A DNA stretch of 64,000 bases from Nocardia aurantia (GCF_009604425.1 NZ_WEGI01000009.1:1-64000), one strand, 5' to 3'. Counted from the first letter of the stretch, positions 50,876 to 59,965 are shown. A program made the numbers and translations. The notes: generated by a model not told the origin, from the sequence alone.

Positions 50876-52282
50876 ATGAGCGACGACCAGACGCAGTACC
50901 GAATCGAACGGGACACGATGGGCGAGGTGCGGGTCCCGGCGGCCGCGCTGTGGCGGGCGCAGACCCAGCGCGCGGTGGAGAATTTCCCGATCAGCGGGCG
51001 GGGCCTGGAACGCGCGCAGATCCGGGCACTGGGCCTGTTGAAAGCGGCGTGCGCCACGGTGAATCGGGATATCGGCCTGCTGGACGCCACGAAGGCCGAC
51101 GCGATCGCCGCCGCGGCGGGCGAGATCGCGGCGGGCCGGCACGACGACCAGTTCCCGATCGACGTGTTCCAGACCGGTTCCGGCACCAGCTCGAACATGA
51201 ACGCCAACGAGGTGATCGCGTCCCTGGCCGCCCGCGCCGGCGTCACCGTCCACCCCAACGACGACGTCAACATGTCGCAGTCCTCCAACGACACCTTCCC
51301 GACCGCGACCCACCTCGCCGCGACTGAAGCGGTCGTGAAGGAACTCATCCCGTCCCTCGACCATCTGCGACTTCGATTGCTGGACAAGGCAACCGAGTGG
51401 CGCACGGTCGTGAAATCCGGCCGCACCCACCTGATGGACGCGGTCCCCGTGACCCTCGGTCAGGAGTTCGGCGGCTACACCCGCCAGATCGAGGCCGGCA
51501 TCGAACGCCTGACGGCGACCCTGCCCCGCTTGGGCGAACTGGCGATCGGCGGCACCGCCGTCGGCACCGGCCTCAACGCCCCCGACGGCTTCGGCGACCG
51601 GGTCGCCGCCGAACTGCGCCGCGTCACCGGCCTCGACCAATTGTCCGAGGCCCGAAACCATTTCGAGGCCCAGGCGGCCCGCGACGGCCTGGTGGAACTG
51701 TCCGGCGCCCTCCGCACCGTGGCGATCAGCCTCACGAAAATCGCCAACGACATCCGCTGGATGGGCTCCGGCCCCCTCACCGGCCTCGCCGAACTCCACC
51801 TGCCCGACCTCCAGCCCGGCTCCTCGATCATGCCCGGCAAGGTGAATCCCGTTCTCCCCGAAGCGGTCACACAGGTAGCGGCCCAGGTGATCGGCAACGA
51901 CGCGGCCATCGCGTGGGGCGGCGGCAACGGCGCCTTCGAGCTCAACGTCTACATCCCGATGATGGCTCGCAACGTCCTGGAGTCGATCCGCCTGCTGGCC
52001 AACGTTTCCCGTCTCTTCGCCGACCGCTGCATCACCGGCCTCACCGCGGATGTCGACCACCTCCGCCACCTAGCCGAATCCTCCCCCTCCATCGTCACCC
52101 CGCTGAACTCGGCCATCGGTTACGAGGAGGCCGCGGCGGTCGCGAAGGAAGCGCTGAAGGAGCACAAGACGATCCGGCAGACGGTGATCGATCGCGGGCT
52201 GATCGGGGACAAACTGTCGGAAGCGGAACTGGACCGGCGCCTGGATGTGCTGTCGATGGCGAAAGTTTCCGACGGGCAATAG
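50876..52282 (+). CDS. fumC: Class II fumarate hydratase
   Basis: 468 aa from ATG at 50876. Signature GSSIMPGKVNP (about residues 315-325); FQTGSGTSSNMNANEV and MSQSSNDTFPTA are the substrate-binding blocks, with SGRTHLMDAVPVTLGQEFGGY. Oxygen-stable iron-free fumarase of the TCA cycle, a homotetramer; corresponds to Rv1098c. The second half is richer in C-ending codons than the first. Confidence 0.95.
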   Translation: MSDDQTQYRIERDTMGEVRVPAAALWRAQTQRAVENFPISGRGLERAQIRALGLLKAACATVNRDIGLLDATKADAIAAAAGEIAAGRHDDQFPIDVFQTGSGTSSNMNANEVIASLAARAGVTVHPNDDVNMSQSSNDTFPTATHLAATEAVVKELIPSLDHLRLRLLDKATEWRTVVKSGRTHLMDAVPVTLGQEFGGYTRQIEAGIERLTATLPRLGELAIGGTAVGTGLNAPDGFGDRVAAELRRVTGLDQLSEARNHFEAQAARDGLVELSGALRTVAISLTKIANDIRWMGSGPLTGLAELHLPDLQPGSSIMPGKVNPVLPEAVTQVAAQVIGNDAAIAWGGGNGAFELNVYIPMMARNVLESIRLLANVSRLFADRCITGLTADVDHLRHLAESSPSIVTPLNSAIGYEEAAAVAKEALKEHKTIRQTVIDRGLIGDKLSEAELDRRLDVLSMAKVSDGQ

Positions 52283-52294
52283 GTTTCGCTCGAT

Positions 52295-52325
52295 CGCCAC
52301 CTCCGGGATCTAGGCGGAGGTGGCG
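52295..52325. terminator. Bidirectional terminator between fumC and the immunity gene
   Basis: CGCCACCTCC (52295-52304) pairs with GGAGGTGGCG (52316-52325) around an 11-base loop. It overlaps the stop codon of the minus-strand Imm49-like gene. Confidence 0.8.
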
Positions 52326-53191
52326 GTGAGTTCGGCTACCCAGTCCGGGTTTTCGATGAAATGCCGGGGGATGTAGTCGGATTCGACGGTGACGGGGAGG
52401 CCGAGGTCGTGGGCCCAGCAGGCCAGGGCGAGGAGGGGGACGGAGACGAACCCGCTGGGATCGGTGCGTGATCGAGCCGTGTCGTAGAACGTGCGGTACT
52501 TGATCAAGGCATCGGTGAGCGCGTGCTCGAATCGCTTACCGTCGCCGGCCGCGAGCGCGTCGAAGACGTCCATCGGAGGCCGTAGCAGGTGGTCGGTTCT
52601 GTATTGGCCCTCGGGTCCACTGATGTCTTCGTTCGTAGCGAGACTGTTCACCCGCCCTGTTTGTTCGCGGAGGTCGTCCAACCAGGCATCCTGGAGAATT
52701 GATACCCACTGATAGGTGAATTCACTGCTCCAACTGCCGTCGCCGGTATTGCGGAGGCGATCCACCGGATATCGGGCAAGTTGCTCGGATGCGGCGTCGG
52801 AGCGGGTGATACGGGACCACCAGAACGCGGTCCGCCAACTCCCTTGATGCGCCGCATGGTTCGGCCCTGCGGGAACAGCGATGGTCGCATCGAGCATGCG
52901 TAACCGGACCGAGTCGGTTCGCCCGGCGATGTGCGCACCGGTGACCTGGAACAGCCCGACCGCGAGTTGCTCGGTGAGAAGGGCGGCTCTCTGTATCGAG
53001 CGTGTCCGGCCGGTTGGATCATCGAGCGACTCCACGCCGAAAAGAGATTCGGCTCGTGCGCAGGCGAACACGAACTTGTCCGGTGCGATCTCCAACAAGG
53101 GCAGTAGTCGCGCGACGCTTGCTTCGTACTCCGCTGCACGTCCTTCGAAGGATTCGGCGTCTATCAAGTGACGGGCCACAGTCATGGTCAT
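52310..53191 (-). CDS. Imm49-family immunity protein
   Basis: 293 aa. A helical protein with PLLALACWAHDLGLPVTVESDYIPRHFIENPDW at the C-terminus and FEGRAAEYEASVARLLPLLE at the N-terminus, features I associate with the Imm49 family. It begins where the toxin gene ends (ATG at 53191 against TAG at 53192-53194), so the two are coupled. It should neutralise the secreted nuclease encoded upstream by binding it, presumably in the producing cell. An alternative ATG is at 53185. Confidence 0.75.
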   Translation of the reverse strand: MTMTVARHLIDAESFEGRAAEYEASVARLLPLLEIAPDKFVFACARAESLFGVESLDDPTGRTRSIQRAALLTEQLAVGLFQVTGAHIAGRTDSVRLRMLDATIAVPAGPNHAAHQGSWRTAFWWSRITRSDAASEQLARYPVDRLRNTGDGSWSSEFTYQWVSILQDAWLDDLREQTGRVNSLATNEDISGPEGQYRTDHLLRPPMDVFDALAAGDGKRFEHALTDALIKYRTFYDTARSRTDPSGFVSVPLLALACWAHDLGLPVTVESDYIPRHFIENPDWVAELTATSA

Positions 53192-54472
53192 CTACTTTGT
53201 CAGATCGAACTTTTCGCTGGTGTACCCGTCGTATCGCTGCTCGACGAGCCCGTCCCGCTTCTCCTCGGCCACGTTGGCGCGTACCAGAACGTACTCGATG
53301 TCCGAAATGAGTGTCGTATCGAGGATGTCCGCCAGATGTCGTTCGATTGCGGAACTGCTCTTGGACAGCGCATTCACGATACTGTCGTAGTAGCATCGGG
53401 AGCCCTGCTTACAGTCTGCGTTGTCGGCCCCCGCCCTGGTGCCGAGTGCGGATTCGGGACTCTTCTCCTCGATGATAAGGATCTTCTTGGCACCCGTTGC
53501 CTTGTCGGTTATTTCTTGGACCCGGTCGAAGGTACCGGATTTGGTGTTGGCGGGGTCGGTGAGCGATGGACCCCGGGCGTACCGATCGAGCGGATAGGCG
53601 GTGTCCAGATACTGTTGCCCGGCATACACACCGATCTGCTCGCCCGCTCTCGTCTGGGCGTCGTAGGCCTGTGCGAGTGCCGTGGCGGTCTGTGGTGCGA
53701 CGACACCGGCGGTCTCGAGTTCCTGATTCTTTTGATCCACCAAGGATTTCACCAGCAGCCCGGCGATCGAGCGGGCCGACATCTGTTCGGCCACGCCTAT
53801 CCATTGGGGGAGAGACGCGTTCTGCCGGTCGCGACTACCCGGCACGAATATCGGCGGAACGGCGGTGTCGGGACTGGGCAGGTAGCGGGTGGGATCCGCG
53901 GAGTCCTGGCGAACGATCGGAACCGGGATGCCGTTGTCATCGATCTGATTGGCGTCGCGCCGGCGCAGTTTTCCATCAGGACCAGCGTTGTCGTAGTACC
54001 GGTAGCGGTAGGTCTCGTCTGCGACCTTCTCGGCGACCGGAGCATTGAGTTTCTCGGTTCGGCTCGGCGGCCCGCGCGGCCCCTTCGAGCCGGGCACCGG
54101 CTTGCCGGGAGCGGCCACCCGAGTGGCCGCTTGCGCCTGCTGAATCGCGGTGACGCAGCTCGCCCGCTCCTGTTCCAGCGCCGCCTTCTCGTCATTGAGT
54201 TGTTTACTGACGTTGTTGAATGCCGTGACCGCACCGGCGTCGGTGTGATCGAGCCCCGCTTCCTGACCGTTGTGTGCCTCGGTGGAGTCGTTGTGGTCGA
54301 GCGCTCGCTGCGGCAGAGTGGCGCAGGCGGGATCGATCGGCGGCGGTGCGGGCGCCTGTGCTTGGCCGGCGGTACCGGCCCCCAGCACCGCTGTGACGGC
54401 GAGCGTGAGCAGCAGTACCAGCAGCCGGATCGTGGTCGGTCGGTGGGCCGAACCTAGAACTCCAGCAACCAT
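53192..54472 (-). CDS. Secreted REase-fold polymorphic toxin
   Basis: 426 aa. A Sec-type signal (RLLVLLLTLAVTAVLGAGTAGQAQA, to about residue 40), a helical region (75-125) ending in SCVTAIQQAQ, and a C-terminal nuclease domain (about 300-426). The domain shows TFDRVQEI, then ILIIEEKSP (E-x-K of the PD-(D/E)xK fold), ALGTR and KQGSRCYYDSIVNAL, the string of motifs of Tox-REase toxins. Unlike most polymorphic toxins there is no WXG or LXG delivery domain. Co-transcribed with the Imm49-type gene and two membrane-bound partners; its start overlaps the upstream gene by 19 bp. Confidence 0.75.
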   Translation of the reverse strand: MVAGVLGSAHRPTTIRLLVLLLTLAVTAVLGAGTAGQAQAPAPPPIDPACATLPQRALDHNDSTEAHNGQEAGLDHTDAGAVTAFNNVSKQLNDEKAALEQERASCVTAIQQAQAATRVAAPGKPVPGSKGPRGPPSRTEKLNAPVAEKVADETYRYRYYDNAGPDGKLRRRDANQIDDNGIPVPIVRQDSADPTRYLPSPDTAVPPIFVPGSRDRQNASLPQWIGVAEQMSARSIAGLLVKSLVDQKNQELETAGVVAPQTATALAQAYDAQTRAGEQIGVYAGQQYLDTAYPLDRYARGPSLTDPANTKSGTFDRVQEITDKATGAKKILIIEEKSPESALGTRAGADNADCKQGSRCYYDSIVNALSKSSSAIERHLADILDTTLISDIEYVLVRANVAEEKRDGLVEQRYDGYTSEKFDLTK

Positions 54473-54888
54473 TTCCCGTCCTCTCTGACGAGGACGAAGG
54501 TCGTCGTGATCTGCGTCAGATCCGGATAGAGCCGGGTCACATCCGCATTGGCCAGATCACCATCGATCAGGTAATTGCTCACGTACAGAATTTCGCCCTG
54601 ATCGCTGCGATCCGTCTTCTCGGGAATGAGACCGCGCGCCTGGGCCTGGTGAAATCGTTCGCGCATCTCCGCGCTGCGCAGATGGACCACTGCGGCGGCG
54701 CTGTCGGAGTCCAGCACCGTACGCAGCACATGCTCGATCTCCGCCTCGTCCCGCGCCTCCCGCTCAGCGGGCGACATGCTGTGGCCCAGCAACAGCACGA
54801 GACCGATGCAAGCGACGACGACCACCACCAGCGCCGCCGCGATCAGCACCAGAGCGCGGCGGGAACGTAACCGGTCCGGGATTCTCAT
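54454..54888 (-). CDS. Anchored NTF2-like-fold small protein of the toxin operon
   Basis: 144 aa. A basic N-terminus (RIPDRLRSRRA), one helix (LVLIAAALVVVVVACIGLVLLL) and an outside domain of about 105 residues, with EREARDEAEIEHVLRTVLDSDSAAAVVHL and TRLYPDLTQITTTFVLVREDGKWLLEF. This is the DUF4878/SnoaL-like NTF2 layout of envelope proteins in actinobacteria. It overlaps the toxin gene start, so it is coupled to it. Likely a partner in the envelope; role unknown. Confidence 0.6.
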   Translation of the reverse strand: MRIPDRLRSRRALVLIAAALVVVVVACIGLVLLLGHSMSPAEREARDEAEIEHVLRTVLDSDSAAAVVHLRSAEMRERFHQAQARGLIPEKTDRSDQGEILYVSNYLIDGDLANADVTRLYPDLTQITTTFVLVREDGKWLLEF

Positions 54889-54894
54889 GCCCGC

Positions 54895-55344
54895 TCACTT
54901 CGCCGGCGCCCGGGTCGGCATCGGCATCCCCAGGTCGGGGCAGTATTTCCAGGTGCCGTTCTCTTTGCGGAAGGTGACCGGGCCGCTGGCGTCGCCGCCC
55001 GTGTCGGATTTGCCGACCGCCTCGGCGGTCGCCTTGTCGCCGGTGATCTGGACCTTCTGCAGTTTGGTCAGCGACCCCCGCGGCTTGGATGCGGAGAAAC
55101 CGGTGCTCAGGTCGGCCGGGATGCTGTTGATGAGCTCCGCGAACTGCGCGCAGTACTGCCCGGACGCGTCGCGCGGGGTCTTCGCGTTCATCACCGACCG
55201 CAGATTCGATTCCATCTGGCTCTGGTCAGGGTTCGCGCCGATCACGTCACCACCGCCGCCGCATCCGGCGAGCAGGCCGGCCGCGGCCAGCATCGCCAGC
55301 GCTCCGGCCGTACGCGAGCGCGACTGTCCAGCAAACGATTTCAC
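54895..55344 (-). CDS. Lipoprotein of the toxin operon
   Basis: 149 aa from GTG at 55344, with GGGGAGG six bases upstream; the frame to 55446 is rejected. A lipobox LLAGC follows a 20-residue signal. The mature part begins GGGGDVIGANPDQSQMESNLRSVMNA, continues with QYCAQFAELINSIPA, and ends TFRKENGTWKYCPDLGMPMP, with two Cys; it again looks NTF2/DUF4878-like. It is the first gene of the minus-strand operon that leads through the anchored protein to toxin and immunity, with six bases to the next start. Confidence 0.65.
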   Translation of the reverse strand: MKSFAGQSRSRTAGALAMLAAAGLLAGCGGGGDVIGANPDQSQMESNLRSVMNAKTPRDASGQYCAQFAELINSIPADLSTGFSASKPRGSLTKLQKVQITGDKATAEAVGKSDTGGDASGPVTFRKENGTWKYCPDLGMPMPTRAPAK

Positions 55345-55506
55345 CGTGATCCTCCCCGCGGAGATTTTCCCCACCCCCAGTTCGTCACTGTAGAACATCC
55401 CTGCCCCGGACGCGAGCCTGTGTCGAATGACCAACGGCCGCAGCACATCTTGTCGAAGTTCGAGGACCGTCGGGCCGGCTCGGCGCTCGCTTCGATCCGA
55501 TCCTGC

Positions 55507-56688
55507 TCAGGCGCCGACCAGGGCCGGGTAGTCCCGCAGTTCGATGTCGTTCTTGGCGTGGTCGGTGTACTTCAGCATGAGGTCCATGCCGCGGGAGCCG
55601 AGGAACCAGTTCCGGAAGCGCAGGCCCAGTGCGGTTTTGGGGGCGAGGAAGGGGCCGGGGTGGGAGCCGTCGGCGAGTTTGGTGTAACGCTTCATGATCT
55701 CCTGGTAGCGGGGGAAGGCGATCGTGTGATCGCCTGCGGCGGCCGCCAATTCACCGGCCAGGACGTAGGCGCCGACCACGGCGAGGCCGGTGCCGAAGCC
55801 GCCGAGGGTGGTGCCGTAGGCCGCGTCGCCGACCAGGGCGACCCGGCCGCGGGTGTAGTCGCGCAGCGTCACCTTGCTCAGCGAGTCGAGGTAGAAGCCG
55901 TCCAGGCCGGGCAACTCGGCGAGCATGCGGGGGACCTCGCCGCCCATGCCGGCGAATCGGTCGGTGATCAGGCGGCGCTGGGCGTCGACGTCGTCCCGGG
56001 CGTAATCGATTGCGGGAGAAGCGAACATGTACAGCTGGGTGGCCTTCGAACCGCCCGAGGTGGCCAGGCGGCCGGGGGTGTTCCAGCCGTGCGCCACCGC
56101 GCGCTCGCGGGGGCCGTCGGCCGGGGTCTCCCAAGGGGTGGCCCCCGCGATCGCATAGTAGTAGCCCTTGTGGGCGACGTAGTCGGCCTCCGGGCCGAAG
56201 GCCACCCGGCGCACCCGGGAGTGGATTCCGTCGCAGCCGATCACCAGGTCGAAGCGGCGGGCTTCGGCGTGCTCGAATTCGACGTGCACGCCGTCGGCGG
56301 TTTCGGTGAGGGTGGTGACGGTGTCACCGAAGAGGTATTCGCAACTGTCGGCGGTGCGCCGGTACAGGATGCCGGACAGGTCGCCGCGCAGGATCTCGAT
56401 ATCGCCGCCGGTGAAATCGCCTGAGATCACGGCCTTTCGGCGGCCCGCCTCATCGAACAGGATCGTGTCGGTCTTGCCGGTCTGCCGCCGGTGGATGTCG
56501 TCGAGGATGCCCGTGCGCTCCAGCACGATCCGGTGCGTCTCGCCGGTGAAGTCGACGGCCTGGCCGCCGCGGCGCAGCTCCGGCGCCTTCTCGACCACGG
56601 TGACCGTGTAGCCGTATCGCGCCAGCCAGAGGGCCAGCGTTGGTCCGGCGATGCTGGCGCCGGAGATCAGGACGGTGGTGTCGCGCAT
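55507..56688 (-). CDS. FAD-dependent monooxygenase (PHBH/TetX-like)
   Basis: 393 aa from ATG at 56688 (GGAAGGA upstream). GxGxxG-type opening TTVLISGASIAGPTLALWLARYGYTVTVVEKAP, the DG motif (LVIGCDGIHSRVRRVAFG), and GRVALVGDAAYGTTLGGFGTGLAVVGAYVLAGEL (the GD motif). This set belongs to group A flavin hydroxylases acting on aromatics or antibiotics (TetX, RIF monooxygenase type). It is divergent from a TetR regulator, as common for inducible antibiotic-modifying enzymes. Substrate unknown. Confidence 0.85.
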   Translation of the reverse strand: MRDTTVLISGASIAGPTLALWLARYGYTVTVVEKAPELRRGGQAVDFTGETHRIVLERTGILDDIHRRQTGKTDTILFDEAGRRKAVISGDFTGGDIEILRGDLSGILYRRTADSCEYLFGDTVTTLTETADGVHVEFEHAEARRFDLVIGCDGIHSRVRRVAFGPEADYVAHKGYYYAIAGATPWETPADGPRERAVAHGWNTPGRLATSGGSKATQLYMFASPAIDYARDDVDAQRRLITDRFAGMGGEVPRMLAELPGLDGFYLDSLSKVTLRDYTRGRVALVGDAAYGTTLGGFGTGLAVVGAYVLAGELAAAAGDHTIAFPRYQEIMKRYTKLADGSHPGPFLAPKTALGLRFRNWFLGSRGMDLMLKYTDHAKNDIELRDYPALVGA

Positions 56689-56707
56689 GGCGGATCCTTC
56701 CATTACT

Positions 56708-56752
56708 GCGTCCAATGGACGCTGTTCGATGCAATTAGAGTACGATGGACGC
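56708..56752. promoter_or_regulatory. Operator region between the monooxygenase and TetR genes
   Basis: A perfect inverted repeat GCGTCCA-A-TGGACGC (56708-56722) begins 20 bases from the monooxygenase start; a further half-site TGGACGC stands at 56746-56752. The divergent position makes it a probable TetR binding site. Confidence 0.6.
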
Positions 56753-56790
56753 AGTTTCTTCGTCAAGCATGATTCGGAAGGATGGAGGAC

Positions 56791-57516
56791 ATGCCGTCAC
56801 CCACCGCCCTGGACCTGTTGTGGGGCACCCGGGAGCGCCCCCGCCGGGGTCCGAAGCCGTCGCTGACCCTGGAACGCATCGTCGGCGAGGCCATCGCGCT
56901 CGCCGACGCGGAAGGGCTGGCCAGTCTGTCCATGCAGCGGCTGGCCGAGCGGCTGGGTTGCGCGAAGATGGCGCTCTACCGCTACCTACCCGGCAAGGCC
57001 GAATTGACCGCGCTGATGCTGGACTTCGGCATGGGCGCGGCGCCCACCTTCGAGGATGCGGAAACTATTGTGGCCGAAGATATTTCGATGGAGCCGCAGT
57101 GGCGGCGGCAGTTGCGCGACTGGACCGTCGCGGTCTACGACGGCATGCGGGCGCATCCGTGGATGCAGGAGCTGGTGGTCGGCACACGCCCGTTGGGGCC
57201 CAACGAGATCGGCTGGTTCGAGGCGGGGCTGACCCCGCTGGCCGACACCGGACTCGCCGGCGCGGAGCGCCTGGATGCCATCGCGTTGCTGTCGGGGCAC
57301 GCGCGGGCGCTCGCGCAGCAGGCGGCCGACGGACCCGGACCGGAGAGCGCGATGGCCCGGCAGTTGGCGGAGACGCTGGCCGCGCGTGCGGATCGCTATC
57401 CGCACACGCTGGCCGCCTTCGCCGAACCGGGCGTCCGCGACAATGCCCTGCACTTCGGCATCGATCGCATCCTCGACGGTCTCGCCGTCCTGATGGCGGC
57501 CCGGGCCGGCGATTAA
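56791..57516 (+). CDS. TetR/AcrR-family regulator
   Basis: 241 aa from ATG at 56791, with GGAAGG nine bases upstream (an ATG at 56782 is an alternative). HTH: LTLERIVGEAIALADAEGLASLSMQRLAERLGCAKMALYRYLPGKAELTALM. The C-terminal domain (WRRQLRDWTVAVYDGMRAHPWMQELV) is TetR_C_13-like, as in antibiotic and efflux regulators. Probably represses the divergent monooxygenase until bound by its ligand. Overlaps the convergent desaturase-like gene by four bases. Confidence 0.85.
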   Translation: MPSPTALDLLWGTRERPRRGPKPSLTLERIVGEAIALADAEGLASLSMQRLAERLGCAKMALYRYLPGKAELTALMLDFGMGAAPTFEDAETIVAEDISMEPQWRRQLRDWTVAVYDGMRAHPWMQELVVGTRPLGPNEIGWFEAGLTPLADTGLAGAERLDAIALLSGHARALAQQAADGPGPESAMARQLAETLAARADRYPHTLAAFAEPGVRDNALHFGIDRILDGLAVLMAARAGD

Positions 57517-58370
57517 CCCGCCAGGATCGCGATCTCGGCGCGGGCCTTCTCGCCCTCCTCGCCGAAATCACCGCGGGACAGAATGTTCCAGCGTTCCAGC
57601 AGTGGCGCGAAGACCAGTTCGGACATCCGGGCCGGATCGAAGATGCCGGCCTCGGCCAGCACGTCGGTGCTGTTGCGGCCGTCGGGCAGGGTGAGTTCGG
57701 GCACCCGGTAAGCGGCGATCCGGTCGGCGACGGCGCGCATGGTCTGGTCCGGCGCCAGATCGAAGGCGGCGGCGACCAGATTCGCGAAGAACACGCCCTG
57801 CAGTTCGTCGTCGGCGGCCAGGCGCTCGGCGATCGCGGTCACCAGCGGGTTCTCGCCGAGCGCGGCGATGTTGCGATGCCGCACCGCGGCCGCGGCCTCC
57901 TCGAAAGCGGCCTCGGCCAGCACATCGAGCAGATGCAGCGGCGCGCGGCGGAAGCCGGTGGTCATGTGGGTCATCCGCGCGCGTTCCAGCTCCACCGGAT
58001 CGACGGCACGGGTCACCATCAGATAGTCGCGCAGCACGATCTCGTGCCGGTTCTCCTCGGCGGTCCAGCGGCCGACCCAGCGCCACCACGGACCCTTCCG
58101 CAGATATTTGCCGAGTTCGCGGTGATAGGAGGGCAGGTTGTCGGCGATCAGGACGCTCACCGTCAGGGCCAGTTTCGCGGTCTCCCCGAGCTGCGACTGC
58201 GCGGAGTCCCAGTCGGCGCCACCGAGGAATTCGAAATTGCGCCCGTCGTCCCACGGCACGAAATCGTGGGGCTGCCACTCGTCGGCGGCCGCGATGTGCC
58301 GCTGCAGATTCGCTTCCACCTCCGGTGCCAGCGATTCCAGCAGCTCACGGTCGGTCAAAAAACTTTGCAC
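57513..58370 (-). CDS. Acyl-ACP desaturase-like protein (DesA family) lacking several diiron ligands
   Basis: 285 aa of the ferritin-like acyl-[ACP] desaturase family. WQPHDFVPWDDGRNFEFLGG and VGRWTAEENRHEIVLRDYLMVTRAVDPVELERARMTHMTTGF are strong DesA1/DesA2 matches. Of the expected iron ligands, EENRH (E106/H109) and FEEAAAAVRH (E158) remain, but helix 1 has LIADNLP (A76 where DesA1 has E in LTEDNLP), and the last pair reads DELQG (D188/Q191 where ENLH or ExxH is expected). So the diiron centre is probably incomplete. By neighbourhood it corresponds to M. tuberculosis DesA2 (Rv1094). The desaturase function is doubtful. Confidence 0.75.
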   Translation of the reverse strand: MQSFLTDRELLESLAPEVEANLQRHIAAADEWQPHDFVPWDDGRNFEFLGGADWDSAQSQLGETAKLALTVSVLIADNLPSYHRELGKYLRKGPWWRWVGRWTAEENRHEIVLRDYLMVTRAVDPVELERARMTHMTTGFRRAPLHLLDVLAEAAFEEAAAAVRHRNIAALGENPLVTAIAERLAADDELQGVFFANLVAAAFDLAPDQTMRAVADRIAAYRVPELTLPDGRNSTDVLAEAGIFDPARMSELVFAPLLERWNILSRGDFGEEGEKARAEIAILAG

Positions 58371-58573
58371 GCGGCAAATTTACCCATCCGGCGCCCGTTT
58401 CGGGCGTCCTGGGCGATTGTCCACTGCAAGGACACAGCGATCCCACAGAAATACGCACCACCAGCACGATCCCACTCCGTCGCCGGAAGCGGTGCGGGCG
58501 GAGTAGGCGGCGCCGGGCCGTGAGGCACCGGCGCCGCCACTTCATCGGCGACAGCCGCCATCCCGCAGGGGAA

Positions 58574-59884
58574 TCAGGCGTGCGGGCCGTACTCCTCCAG
58601 CATCTCGGTGACGAGCGCCGCGATCGGCGACCGCTCGCTGCGGGTGAGGGTGATGTGGGCGAACAGCGGGTGCCCCTTCAGTTTCTCGATCACCGCGGCG
58701 ACGCCGTCGTGCCGGCCCACCCGCAGGTTGTCCCGCTGGGCGACGTCGTGGGTGAGCACCACCCGCGAGCCGCTGCCCAGCCGGCTCAGCACCGTGAGCA
58801 GCACGTTCCGCTCCAGCGACTGCGCCTCGTCGACGATCACGAAGGAATCGTGCAGCGACCGGCCGCGAATGTGGGTCAGCGGCAGCACCTCCAGCATCCC
58901 GCGGGAGAGCACCTCCTCCATCACCTCCGGGCTGGCCAGCCCATCGAGGGTGTCGAAGACCGCCTGCGCCCAGGGGCCCATCTTCTCGCTCTCGCTGCCC
59001 GGCAGATAGCCCAGCTCCTGGCCGCCGACCGCGTACAGCGGACGGAAGACGACAACCTTGCGCTGGGTGCGGCGCTCCAGCACCGCTTCCAGACCGGCGG
59101 TCAGCGCGAGCGCCGATTTACCGGTGCCGGCCTTGCCACCGAGCGAGATGATGCCCACGCTCTCGTCGAGCAACAGGTCCAGCGCGATGCGCTGTTCGGC
59201 GGACCGGCCGTGCAGCCCGAACGCCTCCCGATCACCGCGGACCAGTTGCACCCGCTTGTCCGGGGTGATCCGGGCCAGCGCACTGCCGTTCGCGGACAGC
59301 AGTCGAATTCCCGTGTGGCAGGGCAGATCCCGGGCCTCGTCCAGATCGATCACGGACTCCGCGTAGAGCCGGTCCACGCATTCGGAGCTCACGTCGACCT
59401 CGGCCATGCCGGTCCAACCGGACACGATCACGTCCTGCGCGTGGTACTCGTCGGCATCCAGCCCGACCGCGCCCGCCTTCACCCGCAGCGGAATGTCCTT
59501 GGACACCAGGACCACTCGATTACCCTCGGCCTTCAGATTCAGCGCACAGGCCAGAATCCTGGAATCGTTGGTATCGGTGCGGAATCCCACCGGCAACACC
59601 TCGGGATCGGTGTGGTTCAGCTCCACTCGCAGCGTGCCGCGCTCCGTGCCGACCGGCACGTCCTGATCCAGCCGGCCGTGTTCCAGCCGTAGATCGTCCA
59701 GCATGCGCAGGGCTTCGCGAGCGAACCAGCCGAGTTCGTGGTGATGGCGTTTTGCCTCCAATTCGCTGATCACTACCAGCGGCAGGACCACCTGGTTCTC
59801 GCCGAAGCGAGTAACAGCCCAGGGATCCGACAGCAATACGGAAGTGTCGATCACGAAGGTTTTGACGGAGCGTGCATCAGTCAC
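58574..59884 (-). CDS. phoH2: PhoH2-type PIN-PhoH fusion protein
   Basis: 436 aa from GTG at 59884 with GAAGGAG upstream. An N-terminal PIN domain (FVIDTSVLLSDPWAVTRF; VVISELEAKRHH; TDTNDSRILACALNL with the metal-binding acidic residues) is fused to a PhoH ATPase domain with P-loop GGKAGTGKSALAL near residue 245 and Walker B FVIVDEAQSLE near 345. PhoH2 proteins are RNA helicases and ribonucleases. In mycobacteria phoAT precedes phoH2; here only a 17-aa frame with hairpin lies upstream. Confidence 0.9.
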   Translation of the reverse strand: MTDARSVKTFVIDTSVLLSDPWAVTRFGENQVVLPLVVISELEAKRHHHELGWFAREALRMLDDLRLEHGRLDQDVPVGTERGTLRVELNHTDPEVLPVGFRTDTNDSRILACALNLKAEGNRVVLVSKDIPLRVKAGAVGLDADEYHAQDVIVSGWTGMAEVDVSSECVDRLYAESVIDLDEARDLPCHTGIRLLSANGSALARITPDKRVQLVRGDREAFGLHGRSAEQRIALDLLLDESVGIISLGGKAGTGKSALALTAGLEAVLERRTQRKVVVFRPLYAVGGQELGYLPGSESEKMGPWAQAVFDTLDGLASPEVMEEVLSRGMLEVLPLTHIRGRSLHDSFVIVDEAQSLERNVLLTVLSRLGSGSRVVLTHDVAQRDNLRVGRHDGVAAVIEKLKGHPLFAHITLTRSERSPIAALVTEMLEEYGPHA

Positions 59885-59902
59885 GGTGGGCTCCTTCGTT
59901 GC

Positions 59903-59921
59903 CCGTGCTTCACTTGCACGG
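59903..59921 (-). promoter_or_regulatory. Hairpin before the phoH2 ribosome site
   Basis: On the coding strand CCGTGC pairs with GCACGG around a seven-base loop, right before GAAGGAG. Together with the leader ORF upstream it may modulate phoH2 translation. Confidence 0.45.
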
Positions 59922-59965
59922 ACTACTCTCGCTGGACCGGTCGGCCTGCGGGTCGATCGATGAGA

